Shown: positions 1 through 8,793 of the stretch, piece after piece
Layout of the letters: each line of letters opens with the position of its first letter
Position numbering within the stretch: the stretch's first letter is position 1
From: Anaerolineaceae bacterium
GTDB taxonomy: Bacteria > Chloroflexota > Anaerolineae > Aggregatilineales > Phototrophicaceae
Direction: 5' to 3'
Assembly: GCA_020634115.1 (NCBI GenBank)
Contig: JACKCH010000011.1
Location: 62,001-126,000, forward strand
Length of the DNA stretch: 64,000 nt
Program-made: the position numbers and the translations under genes
Notes under the pieces: generated by a model
The model's input: only the letters and a program-made list of their open reading frames with translations
What the model was told of the DNA's origin: nothing
Database searches by the model: none

Positions 1-2
1 TC

Positions 3-452
3 TACGTGAGCGGTCAAATTCTGGGGGCTGTCCTGGGGGCGCTCACACTGCGGTTGGTTATTGGCGACGTGGCCGCGCTGGGCGTCACTCTCCCCGCTGG
101 TTCAGTAGGCGAGGCCTTCGGGCTCGAAGTGCTGCTCACTGCCGTCCTGATGTTTGTCATCATCGCCGTCGCCACCGATACCCGCGCTGTGGGGGAAACC
201 GCCGCCATCGCCATTGGTGCGACTGTCGGACTGGATGCGTTGTGGGGTGGCCCCATCAGCGGCGCATCCATGAACCCGGCCCGCTCTATCGGCCCGGCGC
301 TGATCGCGGGTGTGGGTGCGGATCAGTGGATTTACCTTGTTGCCCCTCTCATCGGCGCGGCAATTGGCGGTTTTCTCTATCAATGGCTGCGGCGGCCAGC
401 AACAGCCCCAGAATCCCCAATCCCTATACCGAGCGAAAGCGCGGCGGATTAG
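3..452 (+). CDS. Aquaporin / MIP-family channel, 3' part only
   Basis: Inner-membrane channel for water or small neutral solutes. The frame is open to the left edge of the window, so the N-terminal half, including the first NPA box, lies outside. The visible ~149 residues hold three hydrophobic segments and the second half-helix motif GASMNPARS, with the Arg that follows NPA in the selectivity filter. The GGPISGASMNPARS context is typical of aquaporins. The C-terminus is a short Pro/Ser-rich tail. Water versus glycerol selectivity cannot be decided without the missing half. The next gene, a transporter, starts about 150 bases downstream, so a shared transcript is possible but not shown. Confidence 0.88.
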   Translation, partial: YVSGQILGAVLGALTLRLVIGDVAALGVTLPAGSVGEAFGLEVLLTAVLMFVIIAVATDTRAVGETAAIAIGATVGLDALWGGPISGASMNPARSIGPALIAGVGADQWIYLVAPLIGAAIGGFLYQWLRRPATAPESPIPIPSESAAD

Positions 453-600
453 CCCACCCGTTACAGATTCCCCGAATACATCTATTCAACTGACTCCATT
501 CCAGCGCATTTGCTGGTACAGTAGGTAGATAGGGTCTGTGTCGAACGCCGGTCACAGACCCGGTTCTTGACCCTGGCGTACTGCCCTGAAAGCACACCGT

Positions 601-1845
601 ATGCGCACACGTGGCACAAAGCCCTACTACGGTTGGTATATCACCGTAACGCTGGCCGTCACTGAAACCATTTCCTGGGGCATTGTTTATTATGCCTTCA
701 CCGTGTTCATCACGCCGATGGAGGCCGACCTGGGCTGGTCGCGGGTTGAACTGACCGGTGCGTTTTCGCTGGCGCTGCTGGTGATGGGTGCGATGGCCTT
801 CCCGGTGGGCGCATGGATTGACAAACACGGCGCACGGGCACTGATGACTGCAGGGTCTGTCGCCGCGAGTCTGCTGGTGATGGCCTGGTCACAAGTCACC
901 GATTTGACGACCTTTTACTTCATCTGGGCGGGGCTGGGGATCTGCGCCGCCACCATCCTCTACGAACCGGCTTTTGCCGTTATCGCGCAGTGGTTTCACC
1001 TGCGACGGAGTACGGCGCTGGCAATCGTGACCTTCGCCGCCGGACTCGCCAGTACGATTTTTCTGCCGCTTTCAGATGCGCTCTTGCGGGGATTCGGCTG
1101 GCGGGCTGCCGTGTTCATCCTGGGCGTATTCCTGGCGTTCCTGACGATTCCGCTGCACGCGCTCATCCTGCGCCGCCACCCGGCAGACCTCGGCCTGCTG
1201 CCGGATGGTGGGGTACAGTCACCCGCTGAAAAAGCCGCCCCACTGTCAGGAGTAGCGTTTGGGACGGCGCTACACAGCCGTGTTTTCTGGTTGATTACGC
1301 TCGGTTTCGGGCTGTCTATGCTCTCGGCGGCGGCGATTCGCGTCCACTTCATCCCCTTCCTGATCGGCGCAGGGGTTGAATCCAGCACGGCGGCCTTTGC
1401 TACCGGTGCGATTGGCATCATGCAGGTGGCCGGGCGGGTCGTTTTCGCGCCGCTCACGTACCGCTACCCGACTCGCGTGATCCTGGTTGGGGTGTTCGCA
1501 TTACAGGCGGTGGCACTGGCGTTTCTTCTGTTCGGGCAGTCGACGCTCATCCTGGTTGGGTTTATCATCGTGTTCGGCGCGTCGCAAGGGGCGGCGACCC
1601 TGGCGCGGCCATCTATCCTCGTGGAAACCTACGGCGTCTCCCACTACGGGCGCATTTCCAGCATCATGGCGATTTTCCTCACACTGACCAGCACCGTCGC
1701 GCCGATTGGGGCGAGTCTGCTCTACGACCAGGCTGGCACGTATCAACTGGTGTTGTGGCTGGTCGTCATCCTGGCGCTGGCGGCAACCGGCGTCGTGATA
1801 CAGGTCAACCGGGAGTCAAAATCAGCGCCAATGCTGGCAACATGA
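601..1845 (+). CDS. MFS transporter, monocarboxylate / OFA-like
   Basis: A 414-residue major facilitator with about 12 hydrophobic segments and a conserved loop after TM2 (GAWIDKHGAR, the usual MFS G-x-x-x-D-R/K-x-G signature). The N-terminal PYYGWYITVTLAVTETISWG and the PADLGLLPDG loop after TM6 resemble the oxalate/formate antiporter and monocarboxylate porter groups of the superfamily. It probably moves a small organic acid across the inner membrane, but the substrate cannot be read from the sequence. The stop is 11 bases before the convergent hydrolase gene. No clear Shine-Dalgarno sequence precedes the ATG, so the start is moderately certain. Confidence 0.82.
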   Translation: MRTRGTKPYYGWYITVTLAVTETISWGIVYYAFTVFITPMEADLGWSRVELTGAFSLALLVMGAMAFPVGAWIDKHGARALMTAGSVAASLLVMAWSQVTDLTTFYFIWAGLGICAATILYEPAFAVIAQWFHLRRSTALAIVTFAAGLASTIFLPLSDALLRGFGWRAAVFILGVFLAFLTIPLHALILRRHPADLGLLPDGGVQSPAEKAAPLSGVAFGTALHSRVFWLITLGFGLSMLSAAAIRVHFIPFLIGAGVESSTAAFATGAIGIMQVAGRVVFAPLTYRYPTRVILVGVFALQAVALAFLLFGQSTLILVGFIIVFGASQGAATLARPSILVETYGVSHYGRISSIMAIFLTLTSTVAPIGASLLYDQAGTYQLVLWLVVILALAATGVVIQVNRESKSAPMLAT

Positions 1846-1856
1846 CCTTTAGGCAT

Positions 1857-2906
1857 TTACTGGCGCAGCGCCGCGTCAAAAAACGCCAGCATCCGGGTCG
1901 TGTATTCCTCCCGATCCACCCACAGCCCGCCAACATGTCCGGCGTTCTCAATAATCCACAGACTCCCGTTTTCACCGAGCAGCGGTTCATAGCCCCGGTT
2001 GAAACGGGCTTCATACGGGTCGAGCCCCCCGGCGACCAGCGTCAGGTAGCGCGGCGCGATCTGTGGAATCAATTCCTTGAAGGGTACCAACCGCTCCCCC
2101 AGGTACAACTCGGCCAGCCAAAAGGCCTGCTGGTTGATGAACCCGGCAAAGGCTTCGCCTAACCCTTCATATTCCGGGAAATCCGCCATTGCATTGACAC
2201 CCAGCCCATCGCTCCAGATGGCCCTCAGGCGGGGTTCGCCCGGCCCGGCCATCACGAGGATATGTGCGCCGAGCGACAGCCCGACCCCGCCAATCCGCTC
2301 GCCGTCCACTTCAGGGCGTGCCGCCAACCAGTCAATAATCGGTGTGATGTCGCGCTGGTCGTACAGCCCGATAGACTGGCGTTCCCCGGTACTTTCGCCG
2401 GAGGCGCGTTGATCGTAGACCAGCACCCCGTACCCGGCGTCATGCAGCACAAGCGCATGAGGGAGCGACCCTTTACGGTTGCCCCGGCTGCCGTGCAGTA
2501 CCATCACCACCGCGCCGCTGTCATCTTCCGGCGGCGCGTACCACCCGGCCAAAGTCTCGCCGTCCGCCACCGGGATTCGCACGGCTGCGGCCTGATCCCC
2601 CAGGCCGCTGTCCCCAATACAGCAGACAGCAGCATGTTGGGGTGTCGTCTGTGCGTAAACCAGGATGAATGGGCCGACAAAAGCGATAATCAAGACGATT
2701 TCCACCAGGACGGCCAGCGTCACCCGGCGGCGGTAGACCCAACCGCCAATCGCGCCCAGGCCGAACTCCACTGCCAGCCCAATCCCTAACCCCACTACCA
2801 GCCCGATGGCGATCCAATAGCCAACGTTAAACAGGTAGTAGCCAATGACGGCGAACAGCATCACAAAAACCACCGCGTTGACGATGGGGAAAAACAGGCG
2901 TTTCAC
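1857..2906 (-). CDS. Membrane-anchored alpha/beta hydrolase
   Basis: A 349-residue protein with two or three hydrophobic segments in the first ~95 residues and then an alpha/beta-hydrolase domain. Visible landmarks are the oxyanion region VVMVLHGSRGNRKGS, the nucleophile elbow GLSLG with Ser at about residue 211, and a C-terminal NAGHVGG with the likely catalytic His. This layout fits the bacterial membrane-tethered serine hydrolases related to acyl-peptide hydrolase-like and dienelactone-like enzymes. The substrate is unknown. The gene reads toward the MFS transporter and stands alone. An A/T-rich stretch with TATACT-like sequence lies ahead of it on the minus strand. Confidence 0.82.
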   Translation of the reverse strand: MKRLFFPIVNAVVFVMLFAVIGYYLFNVGYWIAIGLVVGLGIGLAVEFGLGAIGGWVYRRRVTLAVLVEIVLIIAFVGPFILVYAQTTPQHAAVCCIGDSGLGDQAAAVRIPVADGETLAGWYAPPEDDSGAVVMVLHGSRGNRKGSLPHALVLHDAGYGVLVYDQRASGESTGERQSIGLYDQRDITPIIDWLAARPEVDGERIGGVGLSLGAHILVMAGPGEPRLRAIWSDGLGVNAMADFPEYEGLGEAFAGFINQQAFWLAELYLGERLVPFKELIPQIAPRYLTLVAGGLDPYEARFNRGYEPLLGENGSLWIIENAGHVGGLWVDREEYTTRMLAFFDAALRQ

Positions 2907-3211
2907 GGACTACCTCCTCTTATCCTTGATTTGGGGATATGGTATTAGTATACGCTCTGCACAAAAAGAATTTGACAAAAAGAGGGTGAGCCGCCGAACA
3001 CTTCAAGTGCGGAAACCAGCCCATGACCAGTATATCCATTGAAACTATCATCTAGGTACTGGGCGTGACGCTTGATATCAAGCGAAAGGGCAGCACCTTT
3101 TGTGTGAGAAAAGATGTTGGGTCGCAGTCGTTATATAATGAAATCAAGGGGAAAGCATTCATGCAAACGCCCCTTTGATACGCAAATAGTCGGGAATGGA
3201 GTTCAACCACC
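2907..3211. other. Divergent intergenic region
   Basis: About 300 bases between the divergent hydrolase and the next unknown gene. It is more A/T-rich than its flanks. The only candidate signal toward the right is TATAAT at 3134-3139, without a convincing -35 box. No repeat of the families seen elsewhere in the window and no credible small gene were found. Confidence 0.5.
3134..3139 (+). promoter_or_regulatory. Candidate -10 box for the unknown gene at 3212
   Basis: A perfect TATAAT lies 73 bases upstream of the start codon in an A/T-rich gap. The sequence 17 bases further upstream is not a recognisable -35 element, so this is a tentative call. Confidence 0.35.
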
Positions 3212-3676
3212 ATGACCACTGAAGAAAAGATATTGTTTGAGTACGAGGACGAAACCCGTTATTACACCTGGCAGCGCGGAACCGTGGCCTTTCAGGAAAA
3301 TGCAGTCGTGATTCGGGGAGTCCGTCCAGGCTTTACCTGTTCGCTGTCGGTCAGCGAAATCACCGGGTACGAAACGATCATGAAGCAGGATATTAACTTT
3401 GCTGAATACGTGTTAGGGGCGGTGATGTATGATTGGTCGGGCGTGCTGGTTATGCTGCTCGCACCCCTGACGCTGCTGGATATGCTGATCGCTCGCAAGA
3501 CCATGCTATCTGTTCCCCGCCTGACGTGGGTCGAGCCGGATGAGGCCCAAACCGTGATGATTTCGCTGCGCTCACGGCAGCGGAGGCGGCGCGGGCAAGC
3601 GGAAACCACGCAATTGTCGCAGCGCATTGTGGACTTTCTGCGTCGTAACGCCTATGTCGGTTCACTGCCGGATTGA
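3212..3676 (+). CDS. Unknown protein with central hydrophobic segment
   Basis: I do not recognise this 154-residue protein. It starts with a soluble beta-rich region (residues ~1-65), has one strongly hydrophobic stretch around residues 78-95 (WSGVLVMLLAPLTLLDMLI) and ends with a basic, Arg-rich part (RSRQRRRRGQ) and a short helix. A GGAATGGAG ribosome-binding sequence precedes the ATG. The arrangement suggests a small PH-like or bPH-type domain attached to the membrane, but this is a guess from the pattern only. Gene spacing suggests it is transcribed alone. Confidence 0.6.
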   Translation: MTTEEKILFEYEDETRYYTWQRGTVAFQENAVVIRGVRPGFTCSLSVSEITGYETIMKQDINFAEYVLGAVMYDWSGVLVMLLAPLTLLDMLIARKTMLSVPRLTWVEPDEAQTVMISLRSRQRRRRGQAETTQLSQRIVDFLRRNAYVGSLPD

Positions 3677-3723
3677 TGAAAGCACAGCTTGTGTAGTGTG
3701 AGGTGTGTCGTAAGCGCAACCTT

Positions 3724-4101
3724 TCAAAGCATGTCTTCAAATTCTCGTTGCCCCTGGAAATTCACATCACACCCTTTCTTGCGAAGCCGACCAATCAATT
3801 CTCGGGCAAACCGAAGCTGTCGCTCAAGATCAGCAGAAGTCGGGTCAGGGTTGTGGCGCGTTGTTACAAAGACATAATCAGGATAATAATACCCTCCATC
3901 ATCTTCTGATACCCTTTCTGGATCTCGATTAGGATTTGCACCATACTCAATATGATAATCATCTGTTTCCCCAGAGGTAGCCCTACTCCATCTCCAGACA
4001 ATTCCAAAATCCGTCCATTCCTCGTGAAACCATGTATAAAAATTTGGTTCATCGCAAGAACAATTCACATTCAGCCAGAAAGATAGGCCGGGTATATCCA
4101 T
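3724..4101 (-). CDS. Unknown small acidic protein
   Basis: Unrecognised 125-residue soluble protein rich in aromatic and acidic residues (Trp-rich first half, DDGGYYYPDY in the middle) with a C-terminal helix (ERQLRFARELIGRLRKKG). Coding is supported by its length and reasonable composition; no other-frame gene competes for the locus. Base composition here is lower in GC than the neighbouring genes, which may mean a transferred or fast-evolving gene. Nothing nearby suggests a function. Confidence 0.5.
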   Translation of the reverse strand: MDIPGLSFWLNVNCSCDEPNFYTWFHEEWTDFGIVWRWSRATSGETDDYHIEYGANPNRDPERVSEDDGGYYYPDYVFVTTRHNPDPTSADLERQLRFARELIGRLRKKGCDVNFQGQREFEDML

Positions 4102-4285
4102 ATTTACTGTCCTTCGATGGGCATAAATGGCCTGTTATGCCGGAACACGAACAAGAGACACGCTGCACTTCAGCAGTCGCATTCACCTACCAACAGCGTA
4201 GCACACAATATCACCGTTGCGGGATAATACTCGGCAGTGGAAGTTCATCAGATTATTGGCATCCACAAACTTCGGTTTGTGCTTC

Positions 4286-4369
4286 ACCTCACCCCTTCCG
4301 AACCTTCGGTTCTCCCTCCCCTCTCCACAATGGAGAGGGGAAAACGAGCGCAGCGAGTAGGGGTGAGGT
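4286..4369. repeat. Palindromic repeat family E, long form (minus orientation)
   Basis: An 84-base element with ends acctcacc / ggtgaggt and an inner perfect hairpin CCCCTCTCC...GGAGAGGGG. Its reverse complement is nearly identical to the copy at 51062-51145, differing at only a few positions near the central loop and one near an end. Short forms lacking the middle occur at 51618-51657 and 56917-56955. Confidence 0.9.
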
Positions 4370-4430
4370 TTCTGGCGTAATGAATTTACGAATAGATTAA
4401 AGTGTATCCCACACGCAGCGTAACACCCCC

Positions 4431-4459
4431 TCGAAAAACCGCGCCCGCCCCCCTATAAT
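4431..4459 (+). promoter_or_regulatory. Candidate glyQS promoter
   Basis: TATAAT at 4454-4459 with a weak TCGAAA -35 candidate at 4431-4436 and a 17-base spacer. The glyQS start codon is 37 bases downstream of the -10 box. Confidence 0.5.
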
Positions 4460-4495
4460 GAGCGCCGTGTTAGCCCCATAGACGAAGGCAGGAAC

Positions 4496-7495
4496 ATGGC
4501 GAAACCACTCAATTTCCAGCAAGTTATTCTCAAACTCCATGAATTCTGGGCGGAACAGGGCTGTGTCCTGTGGAATCCGTATAACGTCCAGGTCGGCGCG
4601 GGGACGAACAACCCGGCGACCCTGCTGCGTGTGCTGGGGCCGGAACCCTGGCGCGTGGCCTATGTCGAGCCGAGCATCCGCCCCGACGACGGGCGCTACG
4701 GCGAAAACCCGAACCGGATGCAGATGTTCTTCCAGTATCAGGTCATCCTCAAGCCCGACCCCGGCAACCCGCAGGAACTCTATTTACAGTCTTTGGAAGC
4801 CCTGGGCATCAGCCCGCGCGAGCACGACATCCGTTTTGTCGAGGACAACTGGGAAAGCCCGGCGCTCGGCGCGTGGGGGTTGGGCTGGGAAGTCTGGCTG
4901 GACGGCCAGGAAATCACCCAGTTCACCTATTTCCAGCAGGCGGGCGGCCAGGAACTCAACCCGGTGTCGGTGGAAATCACCTACGGGATTGAGCGAATCG
5001 TACTGGCGCTCCAGGGCAAGAACGCCGTGTGGGAAATTGACTGGCTGGACGGCCTGACGTATGGCGACGTGTTCCTGCAAAGCGAAATCGAACACTGCCG
5101 CTATTATTTTGAGATTGCCGATGTGGAGGGGCTGAAGCAGACCTACAACACCTACGAACAGGAACACCAACGGGCGCTGGCGGCGGGCGCGGTCATCCCC
5201 GCCTATGATTACGTCCTCAAGTGCAGCCACCTGTTTAACGTGCTGGATACGCGCGGCGCGATTGGCGTCACCGAACGCGCCCACTATTTCCACCGGATGC
5301 GCAACATGACGCGCGAAGTGGCAAAAGTGTTCGTGGAACAGCGCGAGTCGTTCGGCTACCCGATCAATAACCCCGGTTGGGCCGCTCCCGCGCTGGTAAC
5401 GGAAGTCCCGGCAGCCACCCAGCAGGCGGACAAACCGGCGGACTTTCTGCTCGAAATCGGCGTGGAGGAAATGCCCGCTGCCGATACCGCGCATGTTCAG
5501 GAACTGCTGGAAGATTTAGCGGCGAATCTGTTCGAGGAGCTGCGCCTCGCCCCGCCAGAAGGGGTGATGGTGTTCACCACGCCGCGCCGTATTGTGTTGG
5601 CCGCCTGGGATGTCCCCGAACGGCAGCCGGACAGCGAACGCATTGAAAAAGGCCCTCCGGCCAACCGCGCCTTTGATGCCGACGGCAAACCGACCAAAGC
5701 GGCGGAAGGCTTCGCCCGCAGCCGGGGTGTGAATGTCGAAGACTTGCAGGTCGAGACGATTGACGGCGGCGATTACGTCACCGCCCTCGTCAAAGAACAG
5801 GGTCGCCCGGCGCTGGACGTGCTGGCCGAAGCCTTGCCGGGCGTGCTGGCTGCGCTTAAGTTCGGCAAAGCGATGCGCTGGAATGACAGTGGTATCGCCT
5901 TCTCGCGCCCGATCCGCTGGCTGACGGCACTGTTCGGCGGGCAGGTGATTCCCTTCGCCTATGCCGGACTACCGGCTGTGACCACGACACGCGGTTTACG
6001 CCCGTTTGGGTCGCCGGAACTGCCAGTCACGGGCTTGCAGGGCTATTTCGATACGCTGGACGAGCAGGGCATCATCCTGAACGGGGAACACCGCCGTGAA
6101 GCGATTATCGAGCAGATCACGGCGCTGGCGGCGGAAGTCGGCGGGCGCATCCCCAACGACCCCGGCCTGCTGGACGAAGTCACGAACCTGATCGAACGGC
6201 CTACCGCGCTGCGCGGGACGTTCGCGGAAGCCTCGCTTGAACTGCCGCGTGAGGTATTGGTGACGGTGATGCGCAAGCACCAACGGTATTTCCCGGTGGA
6301 GGATGCGAACGGGGCGCTGCTGCCCTATTTCATCGCGGTACGCAACGGTGACGGTGAACACCTGGACATGGTGATTGACGGCAACGAGCATGTGCTGCGG
6401 GCGCGTTTTGCTGATGCCGCCTTCTTCTATGCCGACGACACCAGTCAACCGTTAGCGGACTACCTGCCGCGCCTGGGGACACTCACTTTCCAGGAGAAAC
6501 TCGGTTCGATGCTGGATAAAAACCAGCGTGTTTCCGGCTTGGTGGAGGCCGTCGGGCATCTGCTCGGCGTCCCGGCCACCGATACCGTGATCGCCCAGCG
6601 TGCCGCCCAGATTCTTAAAGCCGACCTGGCGACGCAAATGGTGGTCGAACTCACGTCGCTGCAAGGCGTGATCGGGCGGGACTATGCGCTGAAGGAAGGC
6701 TACCCGCCGGAAGTCGCCGACGCGATTTTTGAACACTGGCTGCCGCGCAGCGCCGACGATATGCTCCCGGCCAGTAATTCCGGGGTGCTGCTGGCACTGA
6801 TTGACCGGCTCGATAGCCTGGTCGGGTTGTTCGCCGCCGGACTCGCGCCGCGTGCCACCGCTGACCCCTATGGGCTGCGTCGCGCCGCGCTCGGTATCGT
6901 GCAAATCCTGGTTGACCAAGCGCTGGACGTTGATCTGGCCGATGCGGTGCAGATCGTCGCTGAAGCCCAGCCGATCCCGGTTTCGCCGGAGGTCAAAGCG
7001 CAGGTGCTGGAATTCATCGGCGGGCGGCTGCGAGCCTGGGTCGAGGAGCAGGACTGGCCGCGCGACGTGATCGCGGCGGTGCTGGCCGAACAGTCTGCCA
7101 ATCCCTACCGCGCGCTGACAGGGCTGGCGGAACTCAAAACCTGGGTGGCGCGTAAAGACTGGGAAGGCCTGCTGGATGGGTTCGCCCGCTGCGTGCGTAT
7201 CACCCGCCCCGAACCGGAAATCTACACCATCAACCCGGACACCTTCGACACCCCGCAGGAAAAGGCGCTCTACCAGGCCTATACCCAGGCGGCGGGGAAA
7301 CTGGACGCCAGCGGCAACGTGGATGCGTTCCTGACGGCGTTCGCGCCGATGCTCCCGGCCATCACCGGCTTCTTCGATAACGTGATGGTTCACGCCGACG
7401 ACCCCGCCGTGCGGCAGAATCGGCTGGCGCTCCTGCAAGCCATCAGCGCCATGCAGGGAGGCCGGGCTGATCTGAGTTACCTGAGCGGGTTCTAA
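4496..7495 (+). CDS. glyQS: Glycyl-tRNA synthetase, fused alpha and beta chains
   Basis: Charges tRNA-Gly with glycine in the cytoplasm. This single 999-residue chain joins what are usually two subunits. Residues 1 to ~295 are the catalytic alpha chain (NFQQVILKLHEFWAEQGC at the start, RYGENPNRMQMFFQYQVILK, and RMRNMTREVAKVF near its end). A short Ala/Thr/Pro linker follows, and from ~315 the beta chain begins with FLLEIGVEEMPA, runs through its HD-like middle and ends with the DALR-type anticodon-binding region. Lengths match the separate subunits, so nothing is missing. AAGGCAGGAAC precedes the ATG. The gene is probably transcribed alone, with a hairpin terminator at 7525. Confidence 0.97.
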   Translation: MAKPLNFQQVILKLHEFWAEQGCVLWNPYNVQVGAGTNNPATLLRVLGPEPWRVAYVEPSIRPDDGRYGENPNRMQMFFQYQVILKPDPGNPQELYLQSLEALGISPREHDIRFVEDNWESPALGAWGLGWEVWLDGQEITQFTYFQQAGGQELNPVSVEITYGIERIVLALQGKNAVWEIDWLDGLTYGDVFLQSEIEHCRYYFEIADVEGLKQTYNTYEQEHQRALAAGAVIPAYDYVLKCSHLFNVLDTRGAIGVTERAHYFHRMRNMTREVAKVFVEQRESFGYPINNPGWAAPALVTEVPAATQQADKPADFLLEIGVEEMPAADTAHVQELLEDLAANLFEELRLAPPEGVMVFTTPRRIVLAAWDVPERQPDSERIEKGPPANRAFDADGKPTKAAEGFARSRGVNVEDLQVETIDGGDYVTALVKEQGRPALDVLAEALPGVLAALKFGKAMRWNDSGIAFSRPIRWLTALFGGQVIPFAYAGLPAVTTTRGLRPFGSPELPVTGLQGYFDTLDEQGIILNGEHRREAIIEQITALAAEVGGRIPNDPGLLDEVTNLIERPTALRGTFAEASLELPREVLVTVMRKHQRYFPVEDANGALLPYFIAVRNGDGEHLDMVIDGNEHVLRARFADAAFFYADDTSQPLADYLPRLGTLTFQEKLGSMLDKNQRVSGLVEAVGHLLGVPATDTVIAQRAAQILKADLATQMVVELTSLQGVIGRDYALKEGYPPEVADAIFEHWLPRSADDMLPASNSGVLLALIDRLDSLVGLFAAGLAPRATADPYGLRRAALGIVQILVDQALDVDLADAVQIVAEAQPIPVSPEVKAQVLEFIGGRLRAWVEEQDWPRDVIAAVLAEQSANPYRALTGLAELKTWVARKDWEGLLDGFARCVRITRPEPEIYTINPDTFDTPQEKALYQAYTQAAGKLDASGNVDAFLTAFAPMLPAITGFFDNVMVHADDPAVRQNRLALLQAISAMQGGRADLSYLSGF

Positions 7496-7524
7496 GACGC
7501 CTCGGTTTTTCACAGTGTTTCCAC

Positions 7525-7552
7525 AGGAGCGGCATGATGTCGCTCCTTTTTT
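7525..7552 (+). terminator. Rho-independent terminator of glyQS
   Basis: The stem AGGAGCG / CGCTCCT, extendable by two pairs around a five-base loop, is followed directly by TTTTTT. It lies 30 bases after the glyQS stop codon. Confidence 0.88.
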
Positions 7553-7707
7553 GTGTGTCGGGGGGAGGCGATCATACGAGGTGTTTTTTCAGGCTAGGGG
7601 CATTTTTACGGGTTCGTAACAGGCGACTACCTAAAAACTCGCTATACTGGAATCAAGTGGGCATAATTGCTCATTAGCTCGAATTGAATTTGAGGAGAAC
7701 ACTCACG

Positions 7708-8709
7708 ATGAAACGACTATTTTTGCTGATGGTGCTGCTGTTAAGCGTCACGGCCATTGCTGCTCAGGCGCAGGATATCCAGCCCATCGAAATCGGGCAA
7801 TCTGTAACCGGGACGCTAGCCGATGGCTCAGCCACCAACCAATATCAATTTAGTGCCAAACAGGGTGAACTGATTATTGTCACCATGGATTCCGAAACGC
7901 TGGATGGGCGGGTCACGGTAGAAGGTGGCGCTGACATCTCCTCTTATGTTTACTTCTCCGACGATGACAGCGGCCCGGATTTTAATGCCCTCCTGGTATT
8001 TTTCGTTCCGCAAACGGGCAGTTATATTATCACGGCCAACACCTGGACGAGTGATGGCGGCAACTATACGCTGGCCGTCAACCGGGGAAACGTCACACCA
8101 CTGACCCTCGATCAGCCGATAGATGTAACTTTCGACGCTGAACATACTGCTTTTTACTTCTCTTTCACCGGGCAATCGGGCGATGTGGTGAATGTGAGAG
8201 GTGTCAGCTCGGGTGATGTGGATACCAGTCTGAAACTGGACGGCCCGAATGGTGACCAGATCGCGTTTGACGATGACAGTGGTGGCAACTTCGACCCCCT
8301 GATTTCTAATGCTGTCCTGCCAGAGGATGGCACTTACCTCGTCGCGCTGCTTCCCTATACCCTCCCGGCCAATGGCACAGTGACGGTTTCCATCGCGAAC
8401 AGTGTCCTGAAATCGCTGGAAGAAGGCCCGGTGGTGTTTAACCTGGGCGACAAGCAGTATGAAGATGTCGCATCCTTCCACGGGAATGCCGGGGAACAGG
8501 TACGGCTTACCCTGACTCTGCAATCTGGCAGCGCGTTGAGTCCGTATATCACGCTTACCCAGGGGCAGAACCAGATCGCCTACGTGAACATGGATAACAT
8601 CCAGAGCTTGGCGTTTGAACTCGTCGTTCCCGAGGATGGGGACGTCCTTGTGCGCGTGCAGCAGTACACCAATGCCACGATGCAGCTAGCGCTGGAACGT
8701 GGGCAGTAA
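7708..8709 (+). CDS. Secreted protein with PPC (pre-peptidase C-terminal) domains
   Basis: Exported protein of 333 residues. The chosen ATG at 7708 follows TGAGGAGAAC and opens a clear signal peptide (Lys-Arg, hydrophobic core, AAQAQ cleavage region); an upstream TTG in frame would have no ribosome-binding site. The mature part has two or three repeats of the PPC fold, seen as the pattern IGQSVTGTLADGS..YQFSAKQGE and two Asp-rich turns (DDDSG). PPC domains are usually tails on secreted peptidases. Here no catalytic domain is attached, so the protein may act in binding or on the cell surface. A TATACT box lies at 7643-7648. Confidence 0.75.
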   Translation: MKRLFLLMVLLLSVTAIAAQAQDIQPIEIGQSVTGTLADGSATNQYQFSAKQGELIIVTMDSETLDGRVTVEGGADISSYVYFSDDDSGPDFNALLVFFVPQTGSYIITANTWTSDGGNYTLAVNRGNVTPLTLDQPIDVTFDAEHTAFYFSFTGQSGDVVNVRGVSSGDVDTSLKLDGPNGDQIAFDDDSGGNFDPLISNAVLPEDGTYLVALLPYTLPANGTVTVSIANSVLKSLEEGPVVFNLGDKQYEDVASFHGNAGEQVRLTLTLQSGSALSPYITLTQGQNQIAYVNMDNIQSLAFELVVPEDGDVLVRVQQYTNATMQLALERGQ

Positions 8710-8737
8710 ACGCTAGAATACCACGCTAAAAACACCG

Positions 8738-8763
8738 TCGGGGCGTGAGCAATCGCGCCCCGA
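8738..8763. other. GC-rich hairpin
   Basis: Stem TCGGGGCG / CGCCCCGA with a ten-base loop between the PPC-protein gene and the DJ-1/PfpI gene. There is no T-tract after it, so it may be a weak attenuator or mRNA-end hairpin rather than a proper terminator. Confidence 0.45.
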
Positions 8764-8793
8764 TGACGTATATCCGCCCAGGAGAGGAAAATC

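Larger units (their letters stand above)
4102..4495. other. Intergenic region with palindromic element and glyQS promoter
   Basis: About 390 bases before glyQS. It holds a short hairpin with a TTCG loop (4265-4280), a long-form copy of the CCTCACC palindromic repeat (4286-4369) and a candidate promoter for glyQS. No credible gene is seen here. Confidence 0.6.

Noticed and set aside
4784..5494. 236-codon open frame antisense to glyQS alpha part
   Set aside because: Antisense shadow of a conserved synthetase gene without its own start signal.
6452..7513. 353-codon open frame antisense to glyQS
   Set aside because: It lies opposite the well-supported beta chain of glycyl-tRNA synthetase, has a composition rich in His/Gln/Arg and shows no motif or ribosome-binding site. 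It comes from the codon use of the gene on the other strand.
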